Shown here one piece after another: positions 35,525 to 47,100 of a stretch of DNA of 64,000 nt (positions are counted from its first letter, which is position 1; every line of letters starts with the position of its first letter). The stretch lies in NCBI GenBank assembly GCA_001986395.2, contig MQVO02000029.1, positions 298,421-362,420 of the forward strand. Direction: 5' to 3'. This DNA is from Irpex lacteus (taxonomy: Eukaryota > Basidiomycota > Agaricomycetes > Polyporales > Irpicaceae). Both the position numbers and the translations under genes were made by a program. The notes below the pieces were generated by a model. It saw only the letters and a program-made list of their open reading frames with translations, was not told the origin of the DNA and made no database searches.

Positions 35525-36627
35525 ATGTCTCTCGAGATCGCGGAGAAACAAGACTCTGGTGAGACTAAGACGTCAGTGATCTAGATTTAAATTGTATTCA
35601 CGTGTGGTGTCAAAATTTGCCAGGTTCTGCCCCTCATTCTCGCTCGCCCTCGCCTTCCGGACAAGACGTTCTCACTCTCCGTTCGCTAGTTAGCAGCAAA
35701 GATGCTGGCGTGATCATCGGGAGAGCTGGTAAAAATGTCGCCGACCTTCGAGAACAAACTGGCGTAAAGGCCGGGGTCAGTAAAGTCATCCCTGGCGTAC
35801 ATGAGCGCGTCCTCACAGTGAGCGGCTCAGTCGAGAGCGTGGCAAAGGTACGTGGTCTATTATATGCTCTTAGAACTTTTTTCTGAAGCATTTTCCAGGC
35901 ATATGCTATGATCGTTGACCAGCTCATCGCCGCCAATGCCTCTTCTCCGGTCATTACCAACTCGCCTCCTTCAGCCCCTTCCGCTATCCGATTACTCATC
36001 TCGCATAACCTCATGGGCAGTGTGATTGGTAAGAACGGGCTGAAAATCAAGGCCATTCAGGACTCTTCCGGTGCTCGTATGGTCGCTTCGAAGGAAATGC
36101 TGCCGCAGTCGACTGAGCGTATCGTGGAGGTGCAGGGGACGTCGGAGGCTATCGGGCGAGCCATTCAGGAAATTGGACGCGCGTTGTTGGAGGACTGGGA
36201 GCGCGGGCAGGGTACGGTCTACTTCCATCCCGGCACCGGCGATGAAAGGTCGGGTCGACGTGCTGGCCCGCCACTGGGACGGCGCCCGAACGGCGACGGG
36301 CCGCGTGGACGAGCGTCCCCCTCTCCGCACTCTCCTTCTTCGCAGCCGAGTAATCTGCGCACGCAAAATATCTCTATCCCCTCTGATATGGTCGGTTGTA
36401 TCATTGGGCGTAACGGCACGAAGATCACAGAGATCCGTCGCCTCTCTGGTTCCAAAATCTCCATCGCGAAAGAGCCCCATGATGAAACAGGCGAACGTAT
36501 GTTCACGATCATTGGTACACCGGAGGCGAACGAGAAGGCGCTGTTCCTCCTGTACAACCAATTGGAAAGCGAGAAGGAGCGGAGGGTAGGACGGGAGCAA
36601 TTGCAGCAAGAGGAGATGCAAGACTAA
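35525..36627 (+). CDS. RNA-binding protein with three KH domains (PCBP/Rnc1-like)
   Basis: Three exons (35525-35558, 35624-35847, 35899-36627) give 328 residues. Three type I KH domains each carry a GxxG loop: KDAGVIIGRAGKNVADLRE (about residues 36-100), NLMGSVIGKNGLKIKAIQ (about 125-195) and DMVGCIIGRNGTKITEIRR (about 245-310). A Gly/Arg/Pro-rich linker separates KH2 from KH3. The 1+1+1 layout matches fungal Pbp2, Hek2 and S. pombe Rnc1, which bind C- or U-rich elements in mRNA and affect stability, localisation or MAPK phosphatase expression. Which mRNA is bound cannot be inferred. The CT-rich leader just before its own ATG is noteworthy, because KH proteins of this class prefer pyrimidine-rich RNA. 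Confidence 0.92.
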
Positions 36628-37397
36628 TTCAGAGCAGATACATTCTGACTCTCAGTACCGCAACGCACGGTGCGCAGCGTCCGAAACACGATGCGTCGAA
36701 GCGCATACAATCCATTCAATCCGCCCTGCCATTCATACAAAAGCTCATCTTGCCCGCACTCGCTCGCAATAAGCATAAGACGCACCTAGCCCAACTCTCC
36801 CATCCACATCTCTTGACTTCACCGCCTCTCCTTCCTTCTCGCTGCTCGCTCCTCCACCTTTTCCTTGTCCCATATCTCCTGCCCTCTTCTTGACACCTCC
36901 GTCCCTCGTCGTCGCTGTGTACATTCGTCGCTACGGTCGACCACCATGCAGTCTCTCGCAATGCGTAGAATTCACGATCCTTGCTGTACCATGCGTTCTA
37001 ACTTATCACGGTGCTGATTGCACCGTCAAGGACAGTGAAAAGTAATGTCTAGCCTAATGCGTTCTGTTGCTTCGTATCTACATGTATCAGCAATGCACCG
37101 CATATCAAATTGCTATCCCTTGTCGCAGTCTCTAAGTCGGCCAGTCTAGTTTCCAATTGCCAAGGCTCTCGTAGCATATAGCATATCGATACACAACCGC
37201 GTTGACTGTCAGCAAGAAAATGAGAGCATTGAGCGCTTAATGTTACAAATTGCAGTTAACTTATACTCCCGTTAGTGTTCACACTTCCCTCCATTTTCAA
37301 CGTCCACGAGAGCCTTCTCAGTATATTGATTTAGGTAAGAATGTTACACAATTCTGCTCTTGCAAAGTCTCAATTTCACGTCAGGAATCAATCGAAC
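36628..37397. other. Intergenic, with an isolated pyrimidine-rich tract
   Basis: About 770 bp between two rightward genes. A CT-rich tract at about 36780-36900 is followed by ACCACC and an ATG at 36944 that opens a frame of only about 24 codons. A leader-like intron signal (GTAAGA at about 37335, CAG at about 37383) lies just before the NUFIP1-like start and may be a 5' UTR intron. Confidence 0.45.
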
Positions 37398-38777
37398 ATG
37401 CAGCCATGGCAGGGAGCTCCTGCTCACCCATCCTTGCCTGTTGCGCCTCACCTTCGTCAACAGGCTCCTCAGGCAGGGTACCAATCTCAGTATCCTCAGT
37501 CATACTCTCAAGCTCCTCCTCAACAGCCATGGCAGTATACCATGTCTTCACATTATGCTCAGGCCTACATGCAGTATAGTCATCCTGGCGGACCACAGCA
37601 AACGTTCGGCACACTACCACAGGCTAGCACATCTAGAATACAACTGAACAACCCTCCTCCTTCGGCAAGATGGTATCAACCTGGGGCTGTCAGATGCAAG
37701 AAGCAAGGATGCTCGTTCTCAGGGTCTCAAAAGGCGGTTGAGACACACATGATGGATAGACACCTTATTTACCCTCCGGGATGGGTACACAGGAAGAAGA
37801 AGGATGATTGGGACGCAGACCCGAGTCTGAAAGGGTACGTTTCTCTTATTTGTATCCGGTCATTGCTCTGTCTTATCTCTCTCCCAGCAAACCGATTCCA
37901 ATCCAGGGCACCACTATCAAGCTCGATACACCTGAAGCCATCGAGCAATGGATAGCAGAAAGGAAGAAGCGGTTTCCGACTGCTGACAAGGTTGAGGAAA
38001 AACAGCAGAAGATGCAGGAGGCCGTCGCTCGCGGTCAGCTCGCCTTTCCTGACCAACGCTTCCCAAACAAGAAGAGACGGTTAGATGGTGAACGTCTGTA
38101 CGTTCCTGGAAGAGGAAATACGCGTGGGCAGTCTCGCGGTCGTGGTCGTGGCGGGATGTATGCTCAAAGGATGCGAGATACTAGAGAGGTACCGCAAACA
38201 ACCTCCATACAAGGCTCTGGTACGCCTGTAACGCAACAAACTCCCGATGTCACTCATCTGCCGGATGACACGAAGTTGGAGGACGGGACTGTCGACGATG
38301 ACAACTCAGACTCGGAATCAGATTCAGACGCACCTCCTGAAGTTGTCTCGTCAAAAGTCTCAGGCGGGCGACAAGAAGAGGTTATGAATTTAGATGATGA
38401 CAATGAACCAAAGCAGACTGCTCCCAAAGCAATACGAAAACCGCTGCCGAAGCAGCCCAGGCGTCCGCCCCAAAATCCCTTCGCATCACGGCCTGCTTTA
38501 CTACGAAACGTGAGTAACTCGAGTATTCCGTTGTCAGAAATCTGACATCTCGCCACAGCTGCTTTTGCCCGAGATCAGAATGACAGTGTCGAATCTGTCG
38601 CAGGCGATACGTTTCCTGGTGGATAACGACTTCCTGGAAAACGTTGAGCTCAAGCCTGGACAGGCAGAACGAAAGATGGTCCAGGTCATTGGAGAGAGTT
38701 CGACAGATACTACGGAGGGTGCACAGTCGGCTAGTCCTACTGAGCAGTCACACACAGAGCCAGATAGTATGTCATAA
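37398..38777 (+). CDS. NUFIP1-like box C/D snoRNP assembly factor
   Basis: Three exons (37398-37834, 37888-38509, 38559-38777) give 425 residues. A Gln/Pro/Tyr-rich N-terminus leads to a C2H2 zinc finger (CKKQGCSF then TSHMMD-like HMMDRH, here C-x4-C...H-x4-H). Across the first intron comes the defining NUFIP1 motif: IPIQGTTIKLDTPEAIEQW followed by IAERKKRFPT. A basic KKRRLDGE segment, an RG-rich stretch (GQSRGRGRGG) and an acidic Ser/Asp tail follow. NUFIP1 (yeast Rsa1) bridges R2TP/HSP90 to Snu13/15.5K in assembling box C/D snoRNPs and U4 snRNP. The start at 37398 (MQPWQGAP) is the first ATG after a likely leader intron; an upstream in-frame ATG at 37341 would add 19 unconserved residues. 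Confidence 0.88.
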
Positions 38778-38844
38778 CGAACGAATGTCGTGATCATGAT
38801 TTGGTTGAATTATAGTCGTTATAATCTACTGTATAATATGTCGT

Positions 38845-41800
38845 CTAGGGACGTCCCTCATCTGAGTCAGTCTCGCTGTCACTGCCTGATTCGGAGTCCT
38901 CACTACCTTCGTCCTCATCGGCACCGAGGTCCAGAGTGCGTTGCTCTACCTCGTACCCTCTCTTGCTCAGCTCAACTCCTATTTGCTCCGACTTTGATGG
39001 TGCGGTGACTACGACGGCCGCTGACGAAGTCGGATCGAAGAGTGGGAGGTAATACTTTTGGAGAGCTTTGAGTACGTCCTCTTTGGTGACAGCTTGGAAC
39101 TTCTCAAGCAGCTCTACGTTGTGGTTCTGCGAGACACCCTTGAGAGCCTGGTTAACGAACGATTGGTGTGCCTGTGGGGAAGAACCTCCATGATTACAAG
39201 AACATAATATATAGACATGGAAATATTAAAATACCGCTCTGCCCGGTGTTGAGACATTCCGGGTTACGCTGTATACAATCGCGCTCTTCGCAGCATCTAA
39301 GCTTGTCTCGTCCATCACAATCTGAGAACAGGGTCAGCGAAACATGAATAGACGTCGGACTAGAACAACGTACCGAGCCATCTACCAGCCCAGAAAGGAC
39401 CTTCTTGGCCTGATCGAACGCATCTATGTAGTTAGAGGACTGATGTTGCCTGTCAGAGGAGGGGTAGAGAGTTCTATACAGGTGCGCTTACTCGGTACAA
39501 CGAGAATCCCACAAGCCCTGACTCAAGGTCGGTTGAGACGGAAGCGCCATACGCAAGGCCCGAGCCACGGATATACCGCTAGTATCATTCGCATGAATTG
39601 AGTAGGCAGAATGAAGTATAGTATGAAGTGACATACCCATAAGTAGCTCTCAGTTGCATTGAGTACTTCAGCGGCGACTCGCAGGGCGGGATAATCCGCG
39701 TTCGTCCATCCCGACATACCCTTTGCATGATGTGAGACGAAAGAGCTCTCTATCGTGGGCAATGACAGGACGACAGCTTTCTTGACCGGGCTCTTTCCCA
39801 GGGAACTCAGTGTGTCGGAAGCTACAGGTATGGGGCCTAACGGAGCGGTCTGCGCAAGCACCGTGTTAGCTAGCTTCTAGACAAATAGGACGTGTTGTGT
39901 TGTGTTACCTTTAATGACTGACCAAAGTGCTTCGCCCATGTCGTTCGAGGTTGAGAGAGCTTGAGGATGTCTCCGCTCACCGAGAAGCGAATTGAAGATG
40001 GCTCTTGCACTAATGTTCAAACCGTTAGAGCCATCATCCTCGTCCGAATACCGCAACTTACAGTAAGAACGGAAATCTTCGAATGCTTTGACAACATCTT
40101 CAGGCTTCTCGTTAAGTTTCTCGATCAATTTGGGTACGAATTCCATCTGAGTAAGGAGCCCGCCTGCACGACCAGTGGAACTTTCATCATAAAGCAAGTC
40201 TGCGTTCACGGAGGTCAAGACTGTGTTTCCATCACGCTTCATCTCGGGTAATGCTTGTTGTATTTTGGCGGCCGCAACTTGCAACCTGCCGTTGTGTGTG
40301 ATTAGCACGGACGACGGGAGCAGCATAATAGACCACAATTACCTCTCTTTATCGAAGTGGCTGCCGTAGATGAGATCTCTCAACCAAGCAACGGCTGTCT
40401 CATAGTTATTTCGTTCCACCTTCAGCGCAATACGCAAGAGCTCCGAGAAAGCACCGGACCCTCCCATAGCCGCATCGTAAGAAACGGTGTCGTTGTCCAG
40501 TAGGTTCACAACTTCCTCGTGGTTGAGGCGCTCTCCTGAAGCCCTGATGACTGGCAGAGAGAAAAACGCCGTGAGATAGGCCCAGCTGTAACTGTGGACA
40601 TGTGTGAGACGTATGCAAATACCTGCTCGTGGTAAATCTACTCACGGGCGCAGCTCGTTGGGGATCTTGTCTAACGAGATGTACGCAGAAACGGTGACGA
40701 AGTCGGACTAATAATACCGGTCAATGACAGCTCAACCCAAGGCGTATGAAATGGCGACGTACTTCGACATGATCATATTGGACGAAGAATGGAAGGCCAG
40801 AGCCATCGGCTTGCACGTGTTTCGCGAGGTCCTCGTTGTTACGCTGCTCTACCGCCTTGTGGCGGCCAGCACCAACACCAACTTCCTGGAGACTCTTTAC
40901 CGGAATCCAAGCGATACTCTTGACGTCGGGTACGGGGAAGTTGGTCAAAACTTCAGTGGGAATCGGAGTGTCGTGTTCTTTCTTGGCGTCCTCGAGGATC
41001 TTCTCAGCTTTCTCGAGACCTTCTTTGCCGAGAGCCTCTTTCTGCTTTTCGAGACGATTTTTCTCTTCCTCTTCAAGGCGTTTGGCCATGGCAGCGGACG
41101 GTTTGCCGATGAGAACGATGCGATGCGGGTCAATGTAATACCTAGTGTTGTGGTGGTATGTAAGCAAAAGAAACAAGAGAGGAGAATTCAGCCGTACTTC
41201 TTCAGGAGGTTCACCCAATCTTCGCTAGTCCACTTTCGAAGAACGTCGTAATGGCTCATCTCATCAAATACATCTGGGAGGTCTGAACCATCTGCAGCAC
41301 CGTATAACGCATCGTTGATGACCGATCCGTAGAACGTATCGCCCTTGGAAGACTCAAGCTTGCTTCGAAATTGTCGTTGATCACGATCAATGACCATGCT
41401 CATCCGTTTCATGTCGATTCCAGACGTGGCTACGCGCTTGAAGCTATCCTGCAACTTTTGATCGAAAGTATCCAAATGCTCGGCCGGAATGGATCCAACA
41501 TAGACGTAAAGAGAGCCGTAAGTGGCGAAGTCCCGTTCCTCGAAATAAATGTACGTGCTGGCTCAAGTAGTTAGTACCAGCGAAGCCAATGTGAGCGAAA
41601 GACAATGCGTCTTACCACAGAGGATTCTCGATCTCAACATATTCCTTATTCAACGGAGCAGTAGCAGAGTTCGTCAGGTAACTTCCTAGCAAATCAATCG
41701 CTCTTCCTTCCAAGAACGAGCCCGTCGGTGGTCCCAGCCAACTAATTTGCAATTCACCAACACTTTCGTCCTTTTCAGGGAACTCGACGACATCGACGAC

Positions 41801-43048
41801 AGTTTCAGTGAACGGCTTTCTCTCTGCACTCGGCGTCTCAAGGAATGGTCGCTTCCAACCAGGTGGGCGAGCCCCTTTATTCTGACCGTGTTCAATCAAG
41901 GAGGGTTCGATCTGCTCCTGAACAACATCGAGGAGAGTTTGCGTGCCGGATGCCAGTTTACCAGCCACAATCAGAGTAAGGTTGTGAGGTACGTAGTATG
42001 AGGCATGGTATTTCCTAACTACAGCCACACAGTTAGCGAGTTGCTCTGTGTATACACAGCATGAAAATATTACCACTCACTCTTGTCTGCCGTCAACTCC
42101 CGTAACGCTTTCATGAGACCACCGGTCTCACTTCTATAGGCACTACCTGGTGGAAAATGAAGCTGCTGCATTTTGAGAGCCATCAGGTCTCCTGATGTAT
42201 TCTCGCGCCCTTGCATCTCGCTGTAAACTACGCCAGAATCCTCGCCTTTTCCGTTGATATGGTGAACCTAAGGGAAGTTAGATGCTAGCTGCTTCCACTA
42301 ATACAATATACATACCTCCGTGACAAATCCAGCATCAGTCATAGTAGGATATAGGATGTGGTCGACGTAGATCGGCAGTATCTGAAGAAAACCTTGTTCA
42401 CCAGCAGTAGAGACGGTGTACGCCGTATGATCGGTGTCTGTCCAAGCATTTGTACCGTTTGAGAAGCCCCGATTGGCGAGATGGTCGATGATGCCTTTGT
42501 AAGGGTACTTTTCTGAGCCCATGAACACTAGACTGGATAGTGCAGGCACATTAGCTAAAGCCTACACAGGCAATCCCAATTACTAACTGCTCCAAAGTGT
42601 GTGGACATCCGCTGTCATCAAAGACTAATGAAGGGACGTGTCAGGTGTACAGTCGAGCCTCGCGAGAGACACCACGCACTTTCAGTGTTGACCACGAAAT
42701 AACCGTTAACGATGGGTGCTGCGTTCCATGTCAATGACTTCCGTTACGATTACCACCATCCGAAAACTAGGAGCTCTCCAAACACATACCGCTATAATCC
42801 AGGTGAACTACACTGAGTCCTGTCACCCTACTGCGCCACTTGGAGACAGTGATATCCGCATAGTCGAGTTTGAAGCTTTTGACCAGATCAAAATTTGCGA
42901 ACTTGGTGTCTGAGCTGTTATTCACCATTGTGGGACTGAAGCGGGAGACGTTCCGGGAAAAGTGAGGCCTAGCCAGTGACCGGGATGCGGAGTGGCGGAA
43001 GGGTATTTGAAGAGAGCTGCGTCGCCAGAGACTGCATAAAGAAAGCAT
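38845..43048 (-). CDS. M16 family zinc metallopeptidase (SDD3/YOL098C-type)
   Basis: A large protein of roughly 1,050 residues on many exons. The inverted zinc motif is intact: CPHTLEH, with the last His codon split by a 55-nt intron (exon ends 42588, resumes 42532), followed by LVFMGSEKYPYKG and GTNAWTDTDHTAYT. The downstream Glu zinc ligand region (VVYSEMQG) is present. KYHASYYVPHNLTLIVAG is the usual end of M16 domain 1, and YIDPHRIVLIGKPS lies in the third domain. The tail is acidic (EDSESGSDSE). M16C peptidases degrade presequences and short peptides. Two in-frame starts exist: 43048 gives an Arg-rich mitochondrial-type leader, and 42928 (MVNNSSDTKF) gives a cytosolic form. The cytosolic YOL098C/SDD3 branch fits better than Cym1. 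Confidence 0.88.
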
Positions 43049-44109
43049 TCAGTTAAACGAGGGTATCCAGACGAGTGTAGCCAGACTTTCAGCAGAGATA
43101 TCCGAACGGTTGTAGCCTAGACTCTTGCCCAAGTTGTTGTGTTTGGATATGTCCCTTCGCCACTACACGACCCTTGAGATGAGAGTACGCAAGAGATGCA
43201 CACACTGCGTGCATCACCCAATGTTCCGGGCGGGATTTGAATTAATGTTGGTAAAGGAGAGTTTTAAATGCTTACATGTTGTTGCCCGAAGAATCATTAT
43301 TATAATAGATTTGATGTGATCGGACGAACATGCATTAATGAGGCAGTGCGGAACGTTTCGAATGTTGGCGGCGGGAGAAGGTTAGCCAGAGATTAATAAG
43401 ATTTGATATGTACCTTTTAGATTGGTACTTTGCGCAACATAGTTGTAAAAGACCAGCGTGTACTCACATGTTATCGTGAGTACCACTCGAGAAATCATCA
43501 TACTGGTATGCCTGTGTTTGGTATCGAATCATGCTGAAAAGAACGAAAATGCTTCATTAGGTATTATTTTTGTATGTTACCCCGAGGACCACGGTCAATG
43601 CTTCTCGGAAGTCGAATGAGATTCTACACGTGATTCCCTCGTGCAAATTGTGAATAAAATAATTCATGTTGCGGGAAGGACAATATTGGCCAGTTGCGAG
43701 CGCATTATGTCCATTTATAGCTGCAAGGACATTAGAACAACAATAATAATGTTATCATAATGATCCTGTGAAGCATTTTGAGTTTTGCGCTCGGTAGCAG
43801 GCAAGGAAAAAATGTAAATAACATCAAGCGGAACATTATGAATGTCACATCAGTCATCAATAAAAGGGGAACATTATAAACGTTGTGCGGGACAACATGA
43901 AGAAAACATGTGGGGAACATTTAAAACGGCCCCACCGCGGAACGTGCTGACGAGGGTCTGGGACCCCTGACACCTATGTCGTCTGTTATGGCCACATTTC
44001 ACCATACACACACACGATAAGTACTGAGTACCGTTGTCCCAACTCGTTCAAATCATAGCTACAAAGAATATAAATCACCAACCGAGGCCATACTTGAATC
44101 AGGTGAATG
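43049..44109. other. AT-rich intergenic region, no gene
   Basis: About 1 kb, distinctly richer in A+T than the left part of the window and without a credible coding frame. Near its right end are three imperfect copies of GGGGAACATT-like sequence (about 43832, 43866 and 43911). It marks the change from the housekeeping block to the accessory block. Confidence 0.5.
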
Positions 44110-44960
44110 CCTGACCCAAACGGTCAGGTGGGACTGTGAGCACGCATGAGATATCCGCAGCCTGAGCTTTAGCGACAGGGTCTGCAAGAGAGAAGTATAT
44201 GCTTGTTACGTCCGCTGTAGGGTTTAGTTTTCCAGAAACGGTAGTTGCGAATACGACGATACATGTTAGGTGATTGTCCAAGGGAGAAGGGCAACACGTA
44301 CTGTTTGAGTACGGCAGGACCGAAGGAGCGCATAGTGTTCATGTCAGCTCCTAGAGTTGACAGCAAAGGGATGGCATAAGTGCGAGGATTATGAGACCGA
44401 TGCCGACCTGTGGAGCGAGAGGGTGAGCGATGCCTCGATGATGATCCGCTGGAAAGGAAACGTAAATGATACATATCAATACATACTCGAATTAAAGGCG
44501 TGGCATTGTGTTTCTCGGCTGCGAGCATGAGCACAGCGAGGGCGGCAGAGACGAAGGCCTCGATGAAGACGCCCTGTGCACGGTCATATCTGGTACGAGC
44601 ATTGTGCTACAACCAACGCAAATATAATCAGTAGATATATAAAAACCACTGACTGCCGCATGACCTACTCTGATAGCAGAATGCCGGGAGTCAAGGCCAA
44701 CACGAGACTGAGACCGAACGAGTGCGAGATGTACATCACGCGCTCGATCGCTAGGCTAGCGGTCTCTGAGAATGTGCTTCGTACCTTGAGGCTTGGACGC
44801 CGCCGTGCGCGAGGGTAAGGAAGGTGACCGTGCAGAACTCTACGAAAGCAGCTTGGCAGTCGTCAACGATGTGGGTGAACATACCTTCGCGGGGGGTGTC
44901 AATGTAATCATTCGGATTGCTTCGGGCTGTTATAGGGTGCGTGGCCTCGCGTCTGCTTCG
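44110..44960 (-). pseudogene. Aquaporin (MIP family) relic
   Basis: Reading leftward, several aquaporin segments appear in order but in different frames. First comes DDCQAAFVEFCTVTFLTLAHGG (helix 1; about 44885-44815), then MYISHSFGLSLVLAL (helix 2; about 44740), then AQGVFIEAFVSAALAVLMLA and AEKHNATPL (helix 4 region; about 44570-44490). VGIGLIILAL (about 44410) and GADMNTMRSFGPAVL (half-helix E; about 44350) close the series. The first NPA region after helix 2 is missing and a stop follows GILLSE. The second NPA is altered to N-T-M. At least two frame changes cannot be explained by canonical introns. This is best read as a decayed gene of the fungal aquaporin group with unusual NPA motifs. 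A hydrophobic exon-like stretch just upstream (about 45000-45080) may belong to it or to another relic. Confidence 0.7.
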
Positions 44961-46630
44961 CTCTGACCTGAACAACATCATGGGAGATACGAGTGAGGGA
45001 AATATTTCAAGAATGATGGAAAGAAGGAACAGGAAGGAGGGGTGCGCTACGATGAGCAGGTAAAATGTGGCTGGGTCCCATCTGTTACGCACAATCCATT
45101 GCACGGTTTAGTAGCGGTCTTTACAAACGAACTGCCAACGACGCTCACTCAAGGTAAACGTAAGCGACGTCCTGGAGATGATATGTTGATCTAACATGTC
45201 TAGAAAGAGGTACACCTCGAAGTTGGTCGGCATAACAGAAGGATGTTGGGTTCGCACCTGTAGCCTTTGATATGAGGAGCTTGCCGTGAGTATAACATTC
45301 TAGATGCATGCTAGCATCATGAGGACGAAAATATGCAGCCATATGGTCTTGTTTTCAAGCCACTATGTATGACCATTTCTGTGAAGGCAAACTGGAAGCC
45401 CCCATTCTGGTGGTATCTCCGAATAGTGCGTTGTGCGCTGGGACATCGTCCTCACATCTGGCGGATTGAGCTTACAATCGGTCAGTACCATACGATAACG
45501 CATCAGAATTCACAGCAACAAATATTTGGACTTATCGAATGGAGGCTGTAAGTCTGGCACAGGAACCAACTGGCAAACGCGAACGTTAGCCTCAAGACCC
45601 TCGTGTTTCCTAGCATGAATCCCCAAGTCGACAGCTTTGAGATGTATACGGAGCCTTTCATTGCTGCTCAGGCTTATAGAGTGTTACAAGGGTAATGAAC
45701 AGACTGTGTGAGTGTTGTTGTGAATATTGTTGCCCCGTGATGCAACAGCGATGGCTTCCCGGCCCACGGTAAAAATGACGGGTCAGATGTTGTGAAAGAA
45801 CGTAGTAGGAGCACTGGCACGTACCTCTGGTCCTATTTATTGTTGCGAGCAGAGCCCATCTCTCTTGGTTATGACCGCATACGAACTGTCGTCTTCTTCT
45901 TTCTTGTCGTCGCGGGCCCTACTAGTAGCTTTCAAGTCCATTTAACTCAAAAAATGAAATGCTTCTCTGTAAACCATCGAGGCTGGTGACCCATATTCGA
46001 CTCCGGAGAATCTTCTATCTGATTTGGTCGTCAACTTCGTACTTACTGAAGCCTAAAGTCCGGGTCTAGGGAGACGTTAGTCGGGTTGCATGGCGGTTAC
46101 AGCAAAGAGTCCCTAAATGAAACGTGAGGGCGATGGACGCTGGTGAACGAACGTTGCGATTGAGCGTAGGCTTGGGCTTGTCATGTAATGATAGTATCCG
46201 ACTGAAAGGGGTCTAAGTTAGATGAGCGTTGTAAAATTGACAAGTGGACGGGTTCGGCCGCAGAGGAAAAGTCAGACAACTTCTATACCTCTGTAAAGGC
46301 ATCCAAGTTGCTACAGTCGTCATACTAGGCAAACGACGTCGATGTCAGCGCAAAGCTCAGCACAATCCACCTACCTTTCAGAGGCCTGACCGTTCTTCAT
46401 TCTTGGTTCGTGCTGGCGAACGGCAATGGGCCAGCTACGGTCAAAGAGCATCGAAGCACTAAACGGGCGTTTCTTGCGAGATCCATATCTCAATCAATGG
46501 GAAAATGAGTCGGGGTTCGAGCTGGGGTAGAAAATGCACGCGTTAGACACGCACCTGAGCGTCTGCATCCTTGCCAACATTAACACCTAGCTTTGTCCAG
46601 CGCGACTCGTATCCCAAACGATCCTTGGCC
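44961..46630. other. Accessory region, no gene supported
   Basis: About 1.7 kb with short open frames on both strands. The leftward hydrophobic stretch near 45000-45080 (FYLLIVAHPSFLFLLSIILE) looks like one membrane helix but has no recognisable partner exons. Otherwise nothing is supported. Confidence 0.35.
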
Positions 46631-47100
46631 ATGTCGACTATCGTCCTCTCATATCCCGATGAGGCGTACCGGATGAGAACAATGAGCGAGGTTGGCCGCG
46701 TACAGGTTCGGATCTCTTCCCCGCAATATCAACAACCAGGTTTCCCCATTGTACGTAGCACATCCACCACCATAGTTGTGTGTTAACTCACGCGCCATTG
46801 TAACTTCTATAGCCCTTGGTACTTTTTCTGCGCCGTCCGAATCTGATTCTGAACAGTCGGACACCGTTCGAACTGTCAGTTATGACACCTCGCCAGTTCG
46901 CACCGCATGGGACCTTCTCATGTGCGACCAATTGGATCGTACTCGACAGTAACAACCCTAACGATAGCGAGGAGAGCGCGAGTGAGGAAGAAGATGACGA
47001 TGAGAGCGAGGACGGGGAGGAGGTGGAAGATCAGGATGACGAAGACGACCAGCACGAGCATGCGCCCAGCGACGAAGAAGGTTTCAGTACGGAGGTGTAG
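46631..47100 (+). CDS. Hypothetical protein with acidic tail
   Basis: A tentative two-exon model (46631-46750, 46813-47100) gives 135 residues. The intron has a GTACGT donor and a CTATAG acceptor and is phase 0. The product ends in a strongly acidic low-complexity tail (SEEEDDDESEDGEEVEDQ) followed by DEEGFSTEV. I recognise no domain. A second frame across the same exon also reads plausibly (SDSEQSDTVRTVSYDTSP), so the frame is not secure. The surroundings are gene-poor. It may be a gene fragment or a lineage-specific gene. Confidence 0.3.

Noticed and set aside
35992..36621. 209-aa minus-strand open frame opposite the KH gene
   Set aside because: Arg/Leu-rich shadow of the conserved third exon of the KH gene; no start context, splice pattern or motif of its own.
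40724..41251. 175-aa plus-strand frame with hydrophobic leucine/phenylalanine runs
   Set aside because: Antisense to the Lys/Glu-rich part of the M16 peptidase; the hydrophobicity is a mirror of the charged sense codons.
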